From Rotaria macrura (taxonomy: Eukaryota; Rotifera; Eurotatoria; Philodinida; Philodinidae): a stretch of 64,000 bases of DNA. Shown here one piece after another: positions 62,729-64,000 of this stretch. Within the stretch, counting starts at the first letter, position 1; every line of letters begins with the position of its first letter. The notes below the pieces were generated by a model, which searched no databases, was not told the origin of the DNA, and saw only the letters and a list, made by a program, of their open reading frames with translations. The position numbers and the translations under genes are program-made. Where the stretch lies: NCBI GenBank assembly GCA_900239685.1, contig OENT01000582.1, forward strand, positions 1-64,000. The letters are read 5' to 3'.

Positions 62729-64000
62729 GTTTACTCGCAGTTTAATTGGCTTTTTGGAACGAAAACTTTTCGTCTTATTTCATCTCGAGACCACCTCGTC
62801 AGACACAGTCACAACGAACAAAACTTAAATCAAGTTCGTCGATCGAGTTGATCAAAGAAAATCTTCGCATCTCTATCCTCTGCCCGTATTCAAATAACAT
62901 CCTCGAGTGTATCCCGTTACTCAATAAGAGATTCTCTAGAGCAATCTTTCATTTGAGTCCTATGAGAAAACAAGCGTCTTCTCCTACGGTCTGCTTCTTT
63001 TCTTAACCTTTAATTCAAAAGTATTCTTCCTCAGATTCAAAGCAATTTTCAGTTCATTTTGTCAAACATCCCCAGCTAGAGGTCGAACTAGGTCGGTATT
63101 TTATAGGCCCACAAATTACGAGTCTGCCTGGCTGCTTTTTTAAGCCTACATCGTAATAAGAATAGGATATTATTTTTAGTATTGGATTTTATAGAAAGTT
63201 CAATCAGTTAATGAGTCAATTTAGATGACACCAATGGACATTTTCTGATGTGAAATTTCAAGAAGATATGTACAATTGTTTGCTACAGAGTAGTAACGTG
63301 CCTTTCCTATATATGCCCCAGACGTACTAAGAATTAGAATAGAACCAATTCTTTGACCCATGGAGAAACTTCGCTCGTTAGGTAGAACTAGACTAGGAAG
63401 GCGTAATATTTAACTATGAGGAAGCTTCTTCTAGGAAGTGATCGCTTTGAAGCGAAAATCGATCAAAGTAAAAATGGATTGGTGAATAGAACGAAGTACT
63501 GAAGTAATGAGGGCGTAGATGGTGTACGCTTTTGTTCTACATTTAATGTGAAGTGAAAAACGTAGACATCTAGAAAAATAAAGCCATCGACGCATAAATA
63601 TTCAGAAAGTTTAACATCTCCATCAGACGAGATGAAAATTCAGACGATCGCTAACATACCGATTGTTAAGTAGAACTGTTTACCACCAACCATCGGATCT
63701 ATACTATTCATGGACTAAGTCAAATAATCTCAGTCTACTGCGAGAAGATTCACTAGAGTCAAAGTCTTTCCATTATTATCAATTTCGAAGCGCATGAAAT
63801 GATTTTCGGTACAAAAAATTGTTTGTGGAGGTCAGTTTCATAGCGTATCGATTCGCTCTTTTATGTTAATAAGCTGGAATATTATTCCTAGTAGACAGGA
63901 TTGCTATAGTCATTCGTACATAGTTTTTCGCAATTCTTCCTATTCAAATGTCATCCTTGAAATCTAACTCGTTTAAATCAGTTCTTTAAACATAAAATCA
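62729..64000. other. Region upstream of the last gene model
   Basis: May be an intron or 5' flank of the minus-strand gene. A plus-strand frame at 62746-63006 opens on TTG and lacks support. Nothing else was seen. Confidence 0.4.

Noticed and set aside
1..64000. CRISPR arrays, tRNA genes and telomeric repeats
   Set aside because: Looked for evenly spaced repeats, TFC-type B-box motifs and TGTGGG-type runs; none was convincing.

Overview
The window reads as nuclear DNA of a small metazoan, most likely a bdelloid rotifer. That is an inference from four things seen here: compact genes with mostly short GT-AG introns (about 45-75 nt); a protein joining a degraded ADP-ribosyltransferase-like domain to kinesin-light-chain-type TPRs, an architecture I associate with bdelloids; ordinary animal genes (Nup88, a nuclear receptor, a tetraspan protein) beside intronless genes of bacterial type (a sulfoquinovosidase, an AhpE-type peroxiredoxin); and many small non-autonomous DNA transposons. 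The sequence is AT-rich and gene-sparse, with one assembly gap (N run 50232-50524) and a single N at 48388.

Layout. 1-5425: no gene seen. 5426-9367 (+): 13-exon TPR/ART-like gene. 9368-14106: no gene, one probable MITE. 14107-18476 (-): Nup88 in four exons with a 2-kb first intron that holds an unexplained ORF. 19059-21806 (+): small divergent two-exon gene model. 26241-26666 (+): intronless PH-like gene. 32303-32779 (+): intronless 1-Cys-type peroxiredoxin. 33221-35794: inverted-repeat element carrying a nested 312-bp insertion. 35920-36785: array of short CGTAACTGCG-like motifs around a T-rich core. 39992-40775 (-): four-TM protein. 43238-46107 (-): nuclear hormone receptor with both DNA-binding and ligand-binding domains. 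46.5-53.5 kb: accessory region with two inverted paralogous exon fragments, a fold-back element with a 9-bp target duplication, and two hAT-like elements with perfect 8-bp target duplications. 54570-56597 (+): complete sulfoquinovosidase. 60.2-62.7 kb: short low-confidence gene models, including the 3' end of a minus-strand multi-exon gene.

The genes do not form an operon or a shared pathway. The strongest biological signal is the sulfoquinovosidase, which has every residue diagnostic for sulfoquinovose recognition and suggests that this animal can release sulfoquinovose from plant or algal sulfolipid. Next in interest are the sharply delimited transposon insertions. Intron boundaries were read by eye from splice consensus and reading phase, so they are predictions.
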